A DNA stretch of 5,694 bases from Planctomycetaceae bacterium (GTDB lineage: Bacteria; Planctomycetota; Planctomycetia; Pirellulales; Pirellulaceae): NCBI GenBank assembly GCA_007695205.1, contig REEF01000608.1:1-5694 (forward strand), given 5' to 3'. Made by a program: the position numbers and the translations under genes. The notes under the pieces were generated by a model that saw only the letters and a list, made by a program, of their open reading frames with translations, did not search any database and had not been told where the DNA came from. Below, one piece after another: positions 5,661 to 5,694 of this stretch (positions within the stretch are counted from its first letter, which is position 1; every line of letters begins with the position of its first letter).

Positions 5661-5694
5661 ATGATCATTCACCTGATCGACGAGGTGGATGATG
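5661..5694 (+). CDS. Possible start of a gene cut by the right edge
   Basis: An ATG at 5661 opens a frame (MIIHLIDEVDD) that runs off the window. GGAG lies eight bases upstream (5649-5652), an acceptable ribosome binding site. With only 11 residues no family can be named. If the repeats just upstream mark the end of an insertion sequence, this could be its first gene. A minus-strand gene ending at 5637 is an equal alternative. Confidence 0.22.
   Translation, partial: MIIHLIDEVDD

Larger units (their letters stand above)
5354..5694. other. Non-coding right flank with repeats
   Basis: This stretch follows the lipoprotein stop and has no complete gene. It holds a possible weak terminator stem (5380-5404), a cluster of imperfect direct repeats (5488-5589), and a possible gene start at 5661. 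On the minus strand a frame is also open from the right edge to a TGA at 5637-5639, so a leftward-reading gene could end there instead. The repeats suggest that the end of a mobile element lies in this interval, but I cannot fix its boundary. Confidence 0.5.

Overview
The window looks like chromosomal DNA of a flagellated, fairly GC-rich gammaproteobacterium. The main evidence is a minus-strand flagellar stator operon. Its MotA and MotB resemble the Escherichia coli proteins almost position for position (MotA R90, E98, P173 and P222; MotB D31). It is preceded by a textbook sigma-28 (FliA) promoter. I cannot name a genus from the sequence.

Layout. Positions 1-92 hold what may be the 3' end of a plus-strand gene cut by the window edge. 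Positions 205-2365, minus strand, form a compact three-gene operon: an unrecognised 117-residue protein, then motA, then motB, with gaps of 10 and 6 bases. The sigma-28 promoter at 2388-2414 and a strong Shine-Dalgarno site set the start of the first gene. About 800 bases (2415-3229) then carry no gene I can support. This stretch has a conspicuous 38-base hairpin at 2813-2850 and reading frames that stay open on both strands without recognisable protein.

Positions 3230-5353, plus strand, encode a 707-residue lipoprotein. It reads as lipobox, a ZU5-like beta domain, a papain-like (C39-like) cysteine-protease fold whose expected catalytic Cys and His positions are not conserved, an Ig-like segment, and a C-terminal DUF1566 (Lcl-type) domain with four cysteines. 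The gene is visibly AT-richer than the mot operon and stands alone. After it, 5354-5694 carries imperfect direct repeats (5488-5589) that resemble the terminal repeats of a mobile element, possibly IS21-like, and perhaps the first codons of a gene running off the right edge.

Function. The operon would be switched on late in flagellar assembly and supply the proton-driven stator units, together with a small partner of unknown role. The lipoprotein is probably an envelope or surface binding protein that kept a protease scaffold without its chemistry. Its composition and the repeat cluster beside it suggest it belongs to an acquired segment. The most promising leads are this apparently inactive protease lipoprotein and the uncharacterised first gene of the stator operon.
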